In this document: positions 26,761 through 36,031 of the stretch, one piece after another
Layout of the letters: the number at the start of each line of letters is the position of its first letter
Position numbering within the stretch: position 1 is the stretch's first letter
NCBI RefSeq assembly: GCF_021083305.1
Contig: NZ_JAJFAY010000001.1
Span: 1,488,001 to 1,552,000, forward strand
Source: Haladaptatus sp. DYF46
Lineage (GTDB): Archaea > Halobacteriota > Halobacteria > Halobacteriales > Haladaptataceae
Length of the DNA: 64,000 nt
Reading direction: 5' to 3'
Notes under the pieces: model-generated
What the model saw: the letters and a program-made list of their open reading frames with translations, nothing else
The model's database searches: none
Told to the model about the DNA's origin: nothing
Translations under genes and position numbers: made by a program

Positions 26761-27600
26761 ATGAAACGGTATCCATCGACGCCGAACGCCGACGACGCGC
26801 CCGCCCTGTTCGAACGAGGCCACCTTTGGATTCAGGAGAAGATAGACGGGGTCAGCGTCCGCTTCCAGTTACAGGAGTCCGGCGTGATTCGGGTCGGCGA
26901 CCGGGAACGCGTCTACGACTCCGAGGAGATACCCGCTCCCCTCCAGCATCTGACTCGGCATCTCCGGGAGAACCTCGACCGCGAGGCGTTGCGCGCCGCG
27001 GTCGGCGACGTCGAATCCGTCGTCTTCTTCGGCGAAGCGACGGTCAAGTGCGGCATCGACTACGAGTGGGAGCGCATACCGTCGTTTCTGGGGTACGACA
27101 TCTGGGACGGAGACGACGGGCGGTTTCTCCCGCCGGATGCCGTCGAAAAGGTGTACGAACGTCTCGGACTCCACGCCGTAAACGCCCTCCAGAAGGAGGT
27201 TCGAGCGGTCGATTTCGATCCGGATAGCTGCGAGATTCCCCGTTCGAACTGGTACGACGGGACGGCAGCGGGCGTCGTCCTCCGAAACAAGACGGGCGAG
27301 CGGGCGGAACTCTCGGACCCGAACGCGGGAACGACGGCGGACGCGGAACCGATGCGGTTGCCCGCCGACGAGGCGGCAAAGGAACTCGCGACCGACCGCC
27401 GATTTCGACGCGTCGCGGCGGACGTCGAAGCCACGAATCGGGGAGTCACGGTCGATACCCTGTACGACCGCGTGTTCGAGGACATCGTCCGGGAGGAACA
27501 CGACCGACTGTTTCACGACGCCGCCCAGTTCGATGAGCAGACGTTTCGGTCCGAACTCGCGGCGCTCACGGGCGAGTTCGTGGCGAAGCGGTCGGCGTAG
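26761..27600 (+). CDS. RNA ligase-like nucleotidyltransferase
   Basis: The 279-residue protein has the covalent nucleotidyltransferase motif I K-x-D-G in WIQEKIDGVSVRF (Lys about residue 24), motif III-like VVFFGEATVK and a motif IV-like AAGVVLRNK, as in ATP-dependent RNA ligases of the Rnl2/DRB0094 type. Such enzymes adenylate themselves on Lys and seal RNA ends. The start is the ATG giving MKRYPSTP; an upstream in-frame ATG is in AT-rich leader. The substrate is unknown. It lies just downstream of the CHAT module. Confidence 0.82.
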   Translation: MKRYPSTPNADDAPALFERGHLWIQEKIDGVSVRFQLQESGVIRVGDRERVYDSEEIPAPLQHLTRHLRENLDREALRAAVGDVESVVFFGEATVKCGIDYEWERIPSFLGYDIWDGDDGRFLPPDAVEKVYERLGLHAVNALQKEVRAVDFDPDSCEIPRSNWYDGTAAGVVLRNKTGERAELSDPNAGTTADAEPMRLPADEAAKELATDRRFRRVAADVEATNRGVTVDTLYDRVFEDIVREEHDRLFHDAAQFDEQTFRSELAALTGEFVAKRSA

Positions 27601-27797
27601 TCGCCCGATTCGATGGCGGTTCGATCGTGAAGCCGGTCGCCGATAGGGGTGGACTCCCGTTCCATTCGGGCGTTCGTTTGGATTTTATGGAGACCCCCGG
27701 TCGAAAGTCGTACTTCGGAGGCGCGACGAGCAGTGGATTCATGCCTGTGCCGCCCATTCTATCCCCAACGACCCTCGCTATCGAGGGGGATGGTTCA

Positions 27798-30700
27798 ATG
27801 ACGTCATTTCCCGACAAACGGACGTCGAAGAACGTCGGCGGGTTCGATGCGCTCGTGTCGAGTTTCGGTGATGATTCTCGGTCGCTCGCGAAACTGTTCT
27901 CGGCGTTGGACGACACGGTGTTCGCGTTCGCGTTCCGGCACGAGGAACCCCTCTCGTGGTGGTCCGATCGCGTGACCGACCTGACCGCTCGTTCCGATAC
28001 CGACCTCGCCGCACGGCGGGCCGGGACCCTCGTGGCCGAGTCCGACCGCGAACGCTTCGACGCCGCGTGTGAGACGGCGCTCGATGACGGCAACGCCACC
28101 GCCTCCGTCGCCTTCGCCACGGCGGATGGGCGGGAACGCTTCGGGGACTGCCGCTTGGTTCGGCTCCCCGAAAGCGACTGCCTCTTCGTCGCCGTTGAAC
28201 TGAACGAACCATCCGAACGGACGGCGCGTGAGCGCGACCTCGAACGGTACGAAACGATGTTCGACACCGTCGACGACGGTATTTACGCGCTGGACGACGA
28301 GTTCTATCTTCTCGCCGTCAACGAGGCGATGGAGGAGTTGACGGGGTACGAGCGGGACGAGCTCGTCGGCGCACACGGCTCCCTCATCTCGGACGAGGAA
28401 ACCGTCACTGAAGCGTTTCGGCAGCGTGAACTCCTCCTCGACGGAGAGAAGGAGGTCGGCACGTACGAAATCGAGATTCGGACGGCCGACGGAGAGACGG
28501 TTCCCGTCGAAGTGCGATTCACGTCGCTGCCGTCCGAGGACGGCACGTTCGAGGGAACGGTCGGAGTCATGCGCGACATATCCGAACGGGTCGAGCGCGA
28601 CCGGCGTCTCCAACTCGAACGCGACCGAGTCGCGGCGTTGTTCGAGGATTCGGGCGACGCGACCGCCTACTGCGAGTACGAGGGAGACGTTCCGACGATC
28701 AGAGCGGTGAACGCCGCGTTCGAGCAGACGTTCGGCTACCCCGAAGACGAGATGGTCGGTCGCTCGATAGACGACGTCGTTCTGCCGACGGAACTCGCCG
28801 CGGAAGGGAAAGCCATCAATCGCCGGGTGAAGGAAGGCGAGTACATCGAGGACGAAGTCAGACGCGAGACGGCCGACGGCGTTCGGGACTTCTTCTTGCG
28901 GTCGATTCCGATTCACCCCGGCGAATCCGGCGAGCGGTCCTACGCCGTGTACACCGACATCACCGAGCGGAAAGAGCGCAAGCGCGAACTCGAAGAGACC
29001 AAAACTCGCCTCGAATCGGTCGTCGAGAACGTTCCGGTCATCCTGTTCGCGCTCGATGCCGACGGGCGGTACACCCTTTCCGAAGGTCGCGGATTGGCGA
29101 CATTCGATGAATCCCCGGGCGTGGCCGTCGGTGAGTCGACTTTCGACCGCCTCTCCGGGTATCCCGACATCATCGCCGAGGTGCGGCGAGCGCTCGCGGG
29201 CGAACGCGTCAACGCGGTGCACGAGTTGGGGGGCCTGTATTTCGAGACGTGGTATCAACCGATGTGCGACGAGGACGGCGAGGTGACGGGGGTCATCGGC
29301 GTTTCGATGGACGTCACAGCACGGATGCGCCACGAGCAGGCGCTCACGGCGCTACACACCGCGACACAGGAGATGCTCGAAGCGTCCTCGACGGAGGAAG
29401 TGGCACGAATCGCCGCCGCCGCGGGTGCGTCGGTGCTCGACCTTCCCGGCGTCGTCGTCTTCCTCTTCGACGAGGAAACGAACAGGCTGGTCCCGGCGGC
29501 CTATTCGGACGACGTCCCATCGCTCGTCGGACCGCCGGTTCCCTTCGAAGCGGGCGAGAGTATCGCGTGGCAGGTGTTCGCCACGGGGGAGACGAAGGTG
29601 TTCGACGACGTTCGCGAGTCCGAGCACGTGTACAACCCGGAGACGCGCCTCAGAAGCGGACTGTACGTCCCGCTCGGGAATCACGGGGTGTTCACGTCCA
29701 TCGACGACGAACCGGGGACGTTCGAAGCGGACGCCGTCGAACTGGCCACCCTCTTCGCTGCGACGACGCAGGCCGCACTCGACCGGGTGAGTCGAGAGAC
29801 CGCACTCCGCGAACGGGAGCGCGAACTCGAAGAACAGGCTGCACGCCTCGAACGACTCCACGAAACGACCGAACTGCTCCGCGACATCGAACACCTGCTC
29901 GTCCTCGCGGACTCGCGCTCGGACGTCGTGGACGAGGTGTGTGAGCGTCTCGCCGCGACCGACCGATTCTCCATGGCGTGGGTCGGCACCTTCGACGAGG
30001 CGGCATCGAAGGTCGTCCCGGAGGCGTGGTCCGGCATGGAGCGTGGATATTTGGACAGCGTTTCCTTGGAGCTCGAGACGGACTCGACGGCGGTGGAACC
30101 GGCGGTGAGGACGGTGAAAGACGGCACCCTCACGACCGTGACGAACGTCGCCGGGGGCGTGCAACGCGAGGCGTGGCGGTTCGAAGCGCTCACGCGAGGC
30201 TATCAGTCGGTTATCGGAATCCCGCTCGTCTACCGGGAGTACTCCTACGGCGTTCTGATGGTGTACGCGACGCGCTCGGACGCGTTCGACGCGCTCTCAC
30301 GGGCGGTGTTCGCCGAACTCGGTGAGACCATCGCGTACGCCATCGACGCCCTCGAAACGAAGCGTGGCCTGTTGACCGACCGGAGTATCGAACTCGACTT
30401 TCGGGTCAGCGGTTCCGACGACTTGCTCCAACGACTCGCTACGGGCCTCGACTGCCGAGTCACCTACGAGGGAATCGTCAACGACGAGGAGACGGACCAC
30501 CTCTTCATCACCGTTCACGGGGCGGATGTCGATGCAGTCGAGGCGTATCTGGACGAGGTCATCACGGTGGAACGCAGTCGCCCCGTCACCGAACGCGACG
30601 ACGAGGTGCTGTTCGAAATCGCGGCGTCCGAGCCACTCATTCCGTCGGTGTTTGGAGAACGTGGTGCGGTACCCGAGTCGATAACCGCTACCGAGGACGG

Positions 30701-31037
30701 CATTCGAGCGGTCGTTACGGTCCCGCCCACGACGGAGGTCCGGGAACTCGTCGAGACGCTCCGAACGCGCTATTCGGGGCTCAAACTCGCCGCACGGCGC
30801 AACCGTGAACGGCCGGTGCAGACAGTTCAAACCTGCCGTGCGGCCTTCGAAGAGGGTCTCACCGACCGGCAGCGACAGGTGTTGAAGACGGCCTACCTGA
30901 GCGGCTATTTCGACTCCCCTCGCGGCACCACCGGGCAGGAAGTAGCGAAATCGCTCGACATCACGCAGCCAACGTTCATCAACCATCTCCGAATCGCCCA
31001 ACGGAAGTTGTTCGACCGGCTATACGAAGTCGAGTAG
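27798..31037 (+). CDS. PAS/GAF multi-sensor transcriptional regulator with HTH_10 (bacterio-opsin activator type)
   Basis: The protein of about 1079 residues has, in order: an N-terminal PAS-like region, a PAS around 150-260 (DDGIYALDDEFYLLAVNEAMEEL), a second PAS (AVNAAFEQTFGYPEDEM), a third (VVENVPVILFALDADG), a GAF domain (ALHTATQEMLEASS onward), a second GAF, a bacterio-opsin activator-type domain and a C-terminal HTH_10 (LTDRQRQVLKTAYLSGYF). It is a one-component, cytoplasmic sensor-regulator like Bat; the ligands are unknown. ATG 27798 was chosen because a purine-rich GAGGGGGA stands 8 nt upstream; ATG 27741 and 27687 are alternatives. Confidence 0.9.
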   Translation: MTSFPDKRTSKNVGGFDALVSSFGDDSRSLAKLFSALDDTVFAFAFRHEEPLSWWSDRVTDLTARSDTDLAARRAGTLVAESDRERFDAACETALDDGNATASVAFATADGRERFGDCRLVRLPESDCLFVAVELNEPSERTARERDLERYETMFDTVDDGIYALDDEFYLLAVNEAMEELTGYERDELVGAHGSLISDEETVTEAFRQRELLLDGEKEVGTYEIEIRTADGETVPVEVRFTSLPSEDGTFEGTVGVMRDISERVERDRRLQLERDRVAALFEDSGDATAYCEYEGDVPTIRAVNAAFEQTFGYPEDEMVGRSIDDVVLPTELAAEGKAINRRVKEGEYIEDEVRRETADGVRDFFLRSIPIHPGESGERSYAVYTDITERKERKRELEETKTRLESVVENVPVILFALDADGRYTLSEGRGLATFDESPGVAVGESTFDRLSGYPDIIAEVRRALAGERVNAVHELGGLYFETWYQPMCDEDGEVTGVIGVSMDVTARMRHEQALTALHTATQEMLEASSTEEVARIAAAAGASVLDLPGVVVFLFDEETNRLVPAAYSDDVPSLVGPPVPFEAGESIAWQVFATGETKVFDDVRESEHVYNPETRLRSGLYVPLGNHGVFTSIDDEPGTFEADAVELATLFAATTQAALDRVSRETALRERERELEEQAARLERLHETTELLRDIEHLLVLADSRSDVVDEVCERLAATDRFSMAWVGTFDEAASKVVPEAWSGMERGYLDSVSLELETDSTAVEPAVRTVKDGTLTTVTNVAGGVQREAWRFEALTRGYQSVIGIPLVYREYSYGVLMVYATRSDAFDALSRAVFAELGETIAYAIDALETKRGLLTDRSIELDFRVSGSDDLLQRLATGLDCRVTYEGIVNDEETDHLFITVHGADVDAVEAYLDEVITVERSRPVTERDDEVLFEIAASEPLIPSVFGERGAVPESITATEDGIRAVVTVPPTTEVRELVETLRTRYSGLKLAARRNRERPVQTVQTCRAAFEEGLTDRQRQVLKTAYLSGYFDSPRGTTGQEVAKSLDITQPTFINHLRIAQRKLFDRLYEVE

Positions 31038-31127
31038 CTAGGTATCTAGCGTCGGCCTCGCCGTGGTACTGCATAGCTAGCTGGAACCCCTTTACGGATA
31101 CTTGTCCTGCCTCCGGTCGTGGAACGC

Positions 31128-31409
31128 ATGAGTGAACGAGGAACCACCGCCACGATATCGATTAAAAACGGGCGTGTCAGCGAGGCCGTGATACGTGCCG
31201 TCGCCGACGTCGCCAAATCCGATCCCGCCCGTATCACGCCGCTGTACGACATCATCGATCCGGACGCGCTCGACAGGCTATTCCGGCCGACCCCGTCGGT
31301 AACGAGGAACGTCGAGTCCAGCGTCTGCTTTACGATGGCCGGTTGCGAAGTAGTGGTTTCGGACAACCGAACGGTGACTGCCACGCTCCTCTCGCAAGTA
31401 GAGGCATGA
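31128..31409 (+). CDS. HalOD1 output domain protein
   Basis: The 93-residue single-domain protein has the halobacterial output domain 1 pattern: an N-terminal ISEAVIRAVADV-type helix, PLYDIIDPDALDRLF and a terminal strand with GCEVVVSDNRTVT. HalOD1 is found alone or at the end of haloarchaeal signalling proteins; its activity is not known. ATG 31128 was preferred to ATG 31119. Its TGA overlaps the next ATG (ATGA). It follows the PAS/GAF regulator, so it may take part in the same response. Confidence 0.85.
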   Translation: MSERGTTATISIKNGRVSEAVIRAVADVAKSDPARITPLYDIIDPDALDRLFRPTPSVTRNVESSVCFTMAGCEVVVSDNRTVTATLLSQVEA

Positions 31410-31612
31410 GCGACACCCCCGGAATAGAGGAACGGGATAGTCGTCGTGACGACGCCGTCACTCGGTCCGTGACGCCCGTCTGTTCCCACTGTAATACGCC
31501 CATCGACACCACCACGTGGTATCCCATCGTCACGGAAACGAAAGAGGACGGATCGGTCGTTCTCCACTCGTTCTGCGACGAGACGTGTCAAGCGGCGTGG
31601 AGCGGTCGATGA
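31406..31612 (+). CDS. small zinc-ribbon protein, DUF7576-like
   Basis: The 68-residue protein has CSHC and FCDETC separated by about 30 residues, a two-knuckle zinc site, and WYPIVTE between them. It resembles a haloarchaeal family I know as DUF7576, often next to HalOD1 genes. The start overlaps the HalOD1 stop, indicating translational coupling. Confidence 0.82.
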   Translation: MSDTPGIEERDSRRDDAVTRSVTPVCSHCNTPIDTTTWYPIVTETKEDGSVVLHSFCDETCQAAWSGR

Positions 31613-31673
31613 ACCTCCACTCGGCGTCCCCAGCGATTCGCTCGATGGCGACGCTCTCACCCCCTCCCCAACC

Positions 31674-31817
31674 ATGACGACCACCAGCGACGAACGAACG
31701 GAAGAACTCCAGTGTACCGAATACTCCGACGGTTCGGGTCGAGTCGTGATGATGTACGACCCCGAGAACTCGAACGCGTGGATTCGCTCCTGCGTGACAG
31801 CACCCGTCGAACGCTGA
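31674..31817 (+). CDS. 47-aa haloarchaeal protein, DUF7331-like
   Basis: MTTTSDERTEELQC is followed by a core YDPENSNAWIRS. The YDPEN...AWI signature recalls a small haloarchaeal family (DUF7331 in my memory) usually under 70 residues. It is on the same strand 61 nt after the zinc-ribbon gene and has high-GC codon thirds, so I take it as the third gene of the run. Function is unknown. Confidence 0.68.
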   Translation: MTTTSDERTEELQCTEYSDGSGRVVMMYDPENSNAWIRSCVTAPVER

Positions 31818-31871
31818 CCGCCGTCCGATAGCGGCCGGTCGGGTCGGCCACCGACGGCAGCGAGTCGGAGA

Positions 31872-32159
31872 TTATCGCGTGATTTCCATCCCGAGCGCTT
31901 CTCCGGCGACGATCCAGTCCTCGTCGCCGAGGCTGTAGTGGCGAACCTCCGGCGTCGTCCACGACCCGTCGACGTAAACGGCGCTGATTTCACAGCGTCG
32001 AATCCCCTCGTGTCGCGGTTCGATTTCGAGGCGGAAGCGGTCGTTGGGCATGTAGTCGATGGGACTGGCCGGGCCTTCGAACGCCTGTCCGTCTTCGAGT
32101 TCGATTCGGACGTGGTTCCCCAACGTCACGATTTCCAGCGTTTCGGTAAACGACTCCAT
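31872..32159 (-). CDS. conserved haloarchaeal protein, unknown function
   Basis: The 95-residue protein starts MESFTETLE; a GNHVRIELEDGQAFEGP segment looks like the strands of a small Sm-like or SH3-like barrel, but that is impression only. Its C-terminus is HYSLGDEDWIVAGEALGMEI. The start was chosen because the upstream extension is encoded by an (ATT)n-rich promoter region. It is divergent from mutL with about 120 nt between starts. Confidence 0.75.
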   Translation of the reverse strand: MESFTETLEIVTLGNHVRIELEDGQAFEGPASPIDYMPNDRFRLEIEPRHEGIRRCEISAVYVDGSWTTPEVRHYSLGDEDWIVAGEALGMEITR

Positions 32160-32282
32160 AGTAAGAACGTACACGCGACGGACGCGAGTAAACGTTGCGA
32201 TTTTATTATTATTATTCGTTATGAATAGGCGGGCGAACGGACACACGAACCTTGATTACGCCGGGACGAAACGGTTCCAGAA

Positions 32283-34436
32283 ATGAGCGACGGGGAGACG
32301 AACATCCGGGCGCTTTCCGAGACGACGATTCGGCGAATCGCGGCGGGAGAGGTGGTCGAACGGCCGTCCTCGGTGGTCAAGGAACTGGTCGAGAACAGCC
32401 TCGACGCCGACGCCTCGCGGATTTCGGTGCGGATCGGCGGCGGCGGAACGGAGCGAATCGCGGTCACGGACGACGGCGTCGGGATGAGCAGGGAGGACGT
32501 TCAGGTCGCCGTCGAGGAGCACACGACGAGCAAGATTCGGGACATCGACGACCTCGAATCGGGAGTCACGACCCTCGGCTTTCGCGGCGAGGCGCTGTAC
32601 ACCATCGGCGGCGTGTCGCGGACCGAAATCCGAACGAAACCGAGGGGCGGTGACACGGGGACCGAACTCCGTCTCGTCGGCGGCGACGTGGAGGGACTGG
32701 GTCCGGCGGGGTGTCCGGAGGGAACGACGGTGGAAGTGAAAGACCTCTTTTTCAACACCCCCGCGCGACGGAAGTATCTGAAGGCCGATTCCACGGAGTT
32801 CGCGCACGTCAACCGCGTCGCTACGCAGTACGCGCTGGCGAACCCGGACGTGGCGTTCTCGCTGGAACACGACGGGCGCGAGGTGTTCTCGACCACTGGA
32901 CAGGGAAACCTCCAGTCCGCGATTCTGTCGGTGTACGGTCGGGACGTCGCCACGTCGATGATTTCGGTGGACGGCGGGGATGCCGTGGACGTTTCGGGCT
33001 ACGTCAGCCACCCCGAGACGACCAGAAGCACCCGCGAGTACGTCGCAACCTACGTGAACGGTCGGTACGTGCGCTCGTCGGTGGTTCGGGACGCCATCCT
33101 CGACGCCTACGGCAACCAACTCGCGCCCGACCGCTACCCGTTCGCGGTTCTCTTCCTCGACGTGCCCGGCGACTCCGTGGACGTGAACGTCCATCCGCGA
33201 AAGATGGAGGTCAGGTTCGGCGACGAAACGCGGGTGAAGACGGCGGTTCGCGACGCCGTCACGGACGCCCTCCTCGACGATGGACTCATCCGGGCGTCCG
33301 CCCCGCGTGGTCGCTCCGCGCCCGACGAAACGAACGTGACCCCCGAACCCGTCCAGTCGGAACTGGGGGAGGAAGAAGACGGGAGCGAAGGGGGGAAAGA
33401 CGAGAAAGACGGGAGCGAAGGGACGATGGACGCGGAGGCGGCCGATTCGGAGACGACCCCACAACCGGGGCCGCGGGACGTCTCGTCCGGCCCCCAGCGT
33501 ACCGAACCCGGAAACGCAAGCGCGACACGCTCGGGCCGAACGGAGTCGGCTAGCGACGATGCAGCCACTGAAGGTGCCGCGACGGAATCCCGAACGGGGT
33601 CGGTGTCCGGCGGCGATTCGGCGACGAAGGGGACTCCGACGGACGATATCCCGGCGAACGAGCAGCGTTCCGCGGCGGAAACATCGATGGGCGAGCGTTC
33701 GCCGGATATTCCTCTATCTCGCGATCCGGAACGGAAGTTCAGTGCGGCGACGGCCGCGACGACGCTCCCCGAGACGGACGAGGCGGAGACGGGGGGAACG
33801 GACGAACGCTCGTTCGAGCGACTGCCGAGCATGCGGGTTCTCGGGCAACTCCACGACACCTACGTCGTCGCCGAAACCGAGGACGGGTTGGTGCTCATCG
33901 ACCAGCACGCCGCCGACGAGCGGGTGAACTACGAACGGCTCTGCCGACAGTTCGCGGGCGAGACGACCACGCAAGTCCTCGCGTCATCGGTCGAACTCGA
34001 ACTGACGGCGGCCGAGGCGGCGCTGTTCGAGGAGTATCGAGAGGCACTGGCGCGACTGGGGTTTCACGCCGCGCTCGTCGGGGACAGGTGCGTCGAGGTG
34101 ACGACGGTTCCCGCCGTCTTCGAGAAGACGCTTTCGCCGGACCTCCTGCGGGACGTCCTCTCCGAGTTCATCTCGACCGATTCGGAAACCGAGACCACGT
34201 CCGCGGAGGCGGTTGCGGACGAACTCATCTCCGATTTGGCGTGTTATCCGTCGATAACCGGCAACACGTCGCTCCGGGAGGGGGACGTGGTGAGCCTCCT
34301 CGCGGCGCTCGACGAGTGTGAAAACCCCTACGCCTGTCCGCACGGACGACCGGTGGTCATCGAGTTCAATCGCGGGGAGATAGAGGACCGGTTCGAGCGG
34401 GACTATCCGGGCCACGCCGGACGACGGGCAGAGTGA
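32283..34436 (+). CDS. mutL: DNA mismatch repair protein MutL (endonuclease type)
   Basis: The 717-residue protein has a GHKL ATPase N-terminus with ELVENSLDA (residues 34-42), DDGVGM (63-68) and TLGFRGEAL (97-105). A long Glu/Ser/Thr-rich linker (about 345-515) follows, then the C-terminal dimerisation domain. The metal-dependent endonuclease motif DQHA-x2-E-x4-E is complete (Asp540 to Glu551) and the CPHGRP motif is at 685-690. It should therefore nick DNA, as in organisms without MutH. The second mutS lies 10 kb upstream on the same strand; no mutS adjoins it. Confidence 0.95.
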   Translation: MSDGETNIRALSETTIRRIAAGEVVERPSSVVKELVENSLDADASRISVRIGGGGTERIAVTDDGVGMSREDVQVAVEEHTTSKIRDIDDLESGVTTLGFRGEALYTIGGVSRTEIRTKPRGGDTGTELRLVGGDVEGLGPAGCPEGTTVEVKDLFFNTPARRKYLKADSTEFAHVNRVATQYALANPDVAFSLEHDGREVFSTTGQGNLQSAILSVYGRDVATSMISVDGGDAVDVSGYVSHPETTRSTREYVATYVNGRYVRSSVVRDAILDAYGNQLAPDRYPFAVLFLDVPGDSVDVNVHPRKMEVRFGDETRVKTAVRDAVTDALLDDGLIRASAPRGRSAPDETNVTPEPVQSELGEEEDGSEGGKDEKDGSEGTMDAEAADSETTPQPGPRDVSSGPQRTEPGNASATRSGRTESASDDAATEGAATESRTGSVSGGDSATKGTPTDDIPANEQRSAAETSMGERSPDIPLSRDPERKFSAATAATTLPETDEAETGGTDERSFERLPSMRVLGQLHDTYVVAETEDGLVLIDQHAADERVNYERLCRQFAGETTTQVLASSVELELTAAEAALFEEYREALARLGFHAALVGDRCVEVTTVPAVFEKTLSPDLLRDVLSEFISTDSETETTSAEAVADELISDLACYPSITGNTSLREGDVVSLLAALDECENPYACPHGRPVVIEFNRGEIEDRFERDYPGHAGRRAE

Positions 34437-34440
34437 GCGG

Positions 34441-35208
34441 TCACAGTCCGAGTCGCCACGTGAAGACGAGGACGAGGACGACGTTCGTGACGAGATGGAC
34501 GGTCATGGACGCTTCGAGTCCGTACCGCCAGTAGCACCATCCGAGGAGTACTCCGAAAACGCTGATACCGGCGAGCGTCACGCCCACGGAGAGCGGGGTA
34601 ACGGCATTGGCCGCGAACAGCGGCGTCAGATGGATGAACGCGAACCCGACTGCGGACAGGACGATCGCGGCCCAGATTCCTCCGTTCGTCGGGTGGCCGT
34701 CTTCGGTTCGGGAAACGAACGTGCTGAGCCACGCGAGGAACGTCAGAAGGCCGAACCGCCAGAACACCTCCTCCGTCAACCCGCCGTACAGCGGCATGCC
34801 CACGAACCGAACGGGAAGCGAAAGCGACACCATGTCGGCGACGACATCGACGCCCACTCGCATCTGAATCGGACGCACGACGAACAGTTCGTACGTCGAC
34901 AGGCAGATGCCGACAATCACACCGAGGACCACCATTCGGCCGATGCGGGAGCGTGTACGCGGACGAACCCCCTCTCCGGTCAACACGCTCTCGATGAGCG
35001 GTGCCCCGAAACCGACCTCGTTCGAAAGGCGAACACCGAGGAAGGAGGCGAAGAGGAGCAGAGCACCGAGGGGAGTTAGCGCTTTCAGCGGAGACGAACC
35101 GATCGAAAGCGCCGGTGCGTACGCGATGAGTCCCAATCCACCGATCGCGGTGGCGGTTCCGAACAGTCGGCCATCGAAGGTCGTGTGTCGTGTGGAATCG
35201 TCGTTCAT
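34441..35208 (-). CDS. CPBP family intramembrane glutamic endopeptidase
   Basis: The 255-residue membrane protein has about seven hydrophobic segments and the three CPBP (Abi/CAAX protease) motifs: EEVFWRF, FAFIHL and a terminal HLVTN. In archaea the role is unknown; relatives process prenylated proteins or peptides. It lies 4 nt from the convergent mutL stop and is divergent from the HTH regulator. Confidence 0.88.
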   Translation of the reverse strand: MNDDSTRHTTFDGRLFGTATAIGGLGLIAYAPALSIGSSPLKALTPLGALLLFASFLGVRLSNEVGFGAPLIESVLTGEGVRPRTRSRIGRMVVLGVIVGICLSTYELFVVRPIQMRVGVDVVADMVSLSLPVRFVGMPLYGGLTEEVFWRFGLLTFLAWLSTFVSRTEDGHPTNGGIWAAIVLSAVGFAFIHLTPLFAANAVTPLSVGVTLAGISVFGVLLGWCYWRYGLEASMTVHLVTNVVLVLVFTWRLGL

Positions 35209-35300
35209 TCGTTCTCGACGGAGTAGTTTCTCGGCGTGAGCAAGCGAACACTGCCGGATTTCCTCGGTCGATTTATAACGGTGTGCGGTGAGAAACCACC

Positions 35301-35948
35301 ATGCGTTTCGTCACCGTCCGCTCGAAAACGAACGATGCCGCCCTCCATCCGGCGGAATGTGCGATGGCGCTGGACCCGGCGATAACGCGCGGTCGAATCC
35401 ACCGCCTCGACCAATTGGACGACGGAACGACGGTACTCCTCTACGAGCTTCGGGGCGACCTCGATGGGGCGAAAAGGGTTCTCGAATCGAGTTCGAGCGT
35501 CCTCAGATGGGAGGTCTCGGGCAGCGAACGTGGGTTCGCGTACGTCCATTCGCGGCCGACCGAACCGGCGACGACGCTCCTCACGCTGCTCCGCGCGAAC
35601 GACGTTATCCTCGACACGCCCGTCGAATACACGAGTGAAGGGTCGCTCCGTGTGACGCTCGTCGGTGCGGAGGACTCCCTCCATCGAGTGACCGCTGCCA
35701 TCGCGGATATCATCGAAGTCGAGTTGGAGCGGACGGGAACGTATCAGCCGCAGTTGGAACAGCTCTCCGCAACGCTCACGAAACGGCAGGAACGAATCCT
35801 CTCGCTCGCCGTCGAACGAGGGTACTACGACGTTCCGAGACGAACTACCCAGAGAGAACTCGCGACCGAACTCGACGTGAGCGAATCGACAATCAGCGAA
35901 CATTTTCAGAAGATAGAGGCGGCCATTCTCCCGTCGTTCGCGTTGTGA
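35301..35948 (+). CDS. HTH_10 (bat-type) transcriptional regulator
   Basis: The 215-residue protein has an N-terminal ligand- or dimerisation-like region and a C-terminal HTH_10 domain from about residue 155 (LTKRQERILSLAVERGYYDVPRRTTQRELATELDVSEST shortened here to its motifs RQERILSLA and STISEHFQKIE). This is the short form of the bacterio-opsin activator family common in haloarchaea. Targets are unknown; the divergent CPBP gene is a candidate. Confidence 0.87.
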   Translation: MRFVTVRSKTNDAALHPAECAMALDPAITRGRIHRLDQLDDGTTVLLYELRGDLDGAKRVLESSSSVLRWEVSGSERGFAYVHSRPTEPATTLLTLLRANDVILDTPVEYTSEGSLRVTLVGAEDSLHRVTAAIADIIEVELERTGTYQPQLEQLSATLTKRQERILSLAVERGYYDVPRRTTQRELATELDVSESTISEHFQKIEAAILPSFAL

Positions 35949-36031
35949 CCGGGATGGACAGAATCTAAACCAGTTCCTTTTCGGACCCGTAAGGATAACG
36001 TTCATATCGGTTCGCCGAATGGAGCCACAGT

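Noticed and set aside
31655-31675. CTCCCCAACC block similar to the repeat's GGTTGGGGAG
   Set aside because: Only ten bases match and no hairpins or other conserved blocks are near; chance in C-rich DNA before a start codon.
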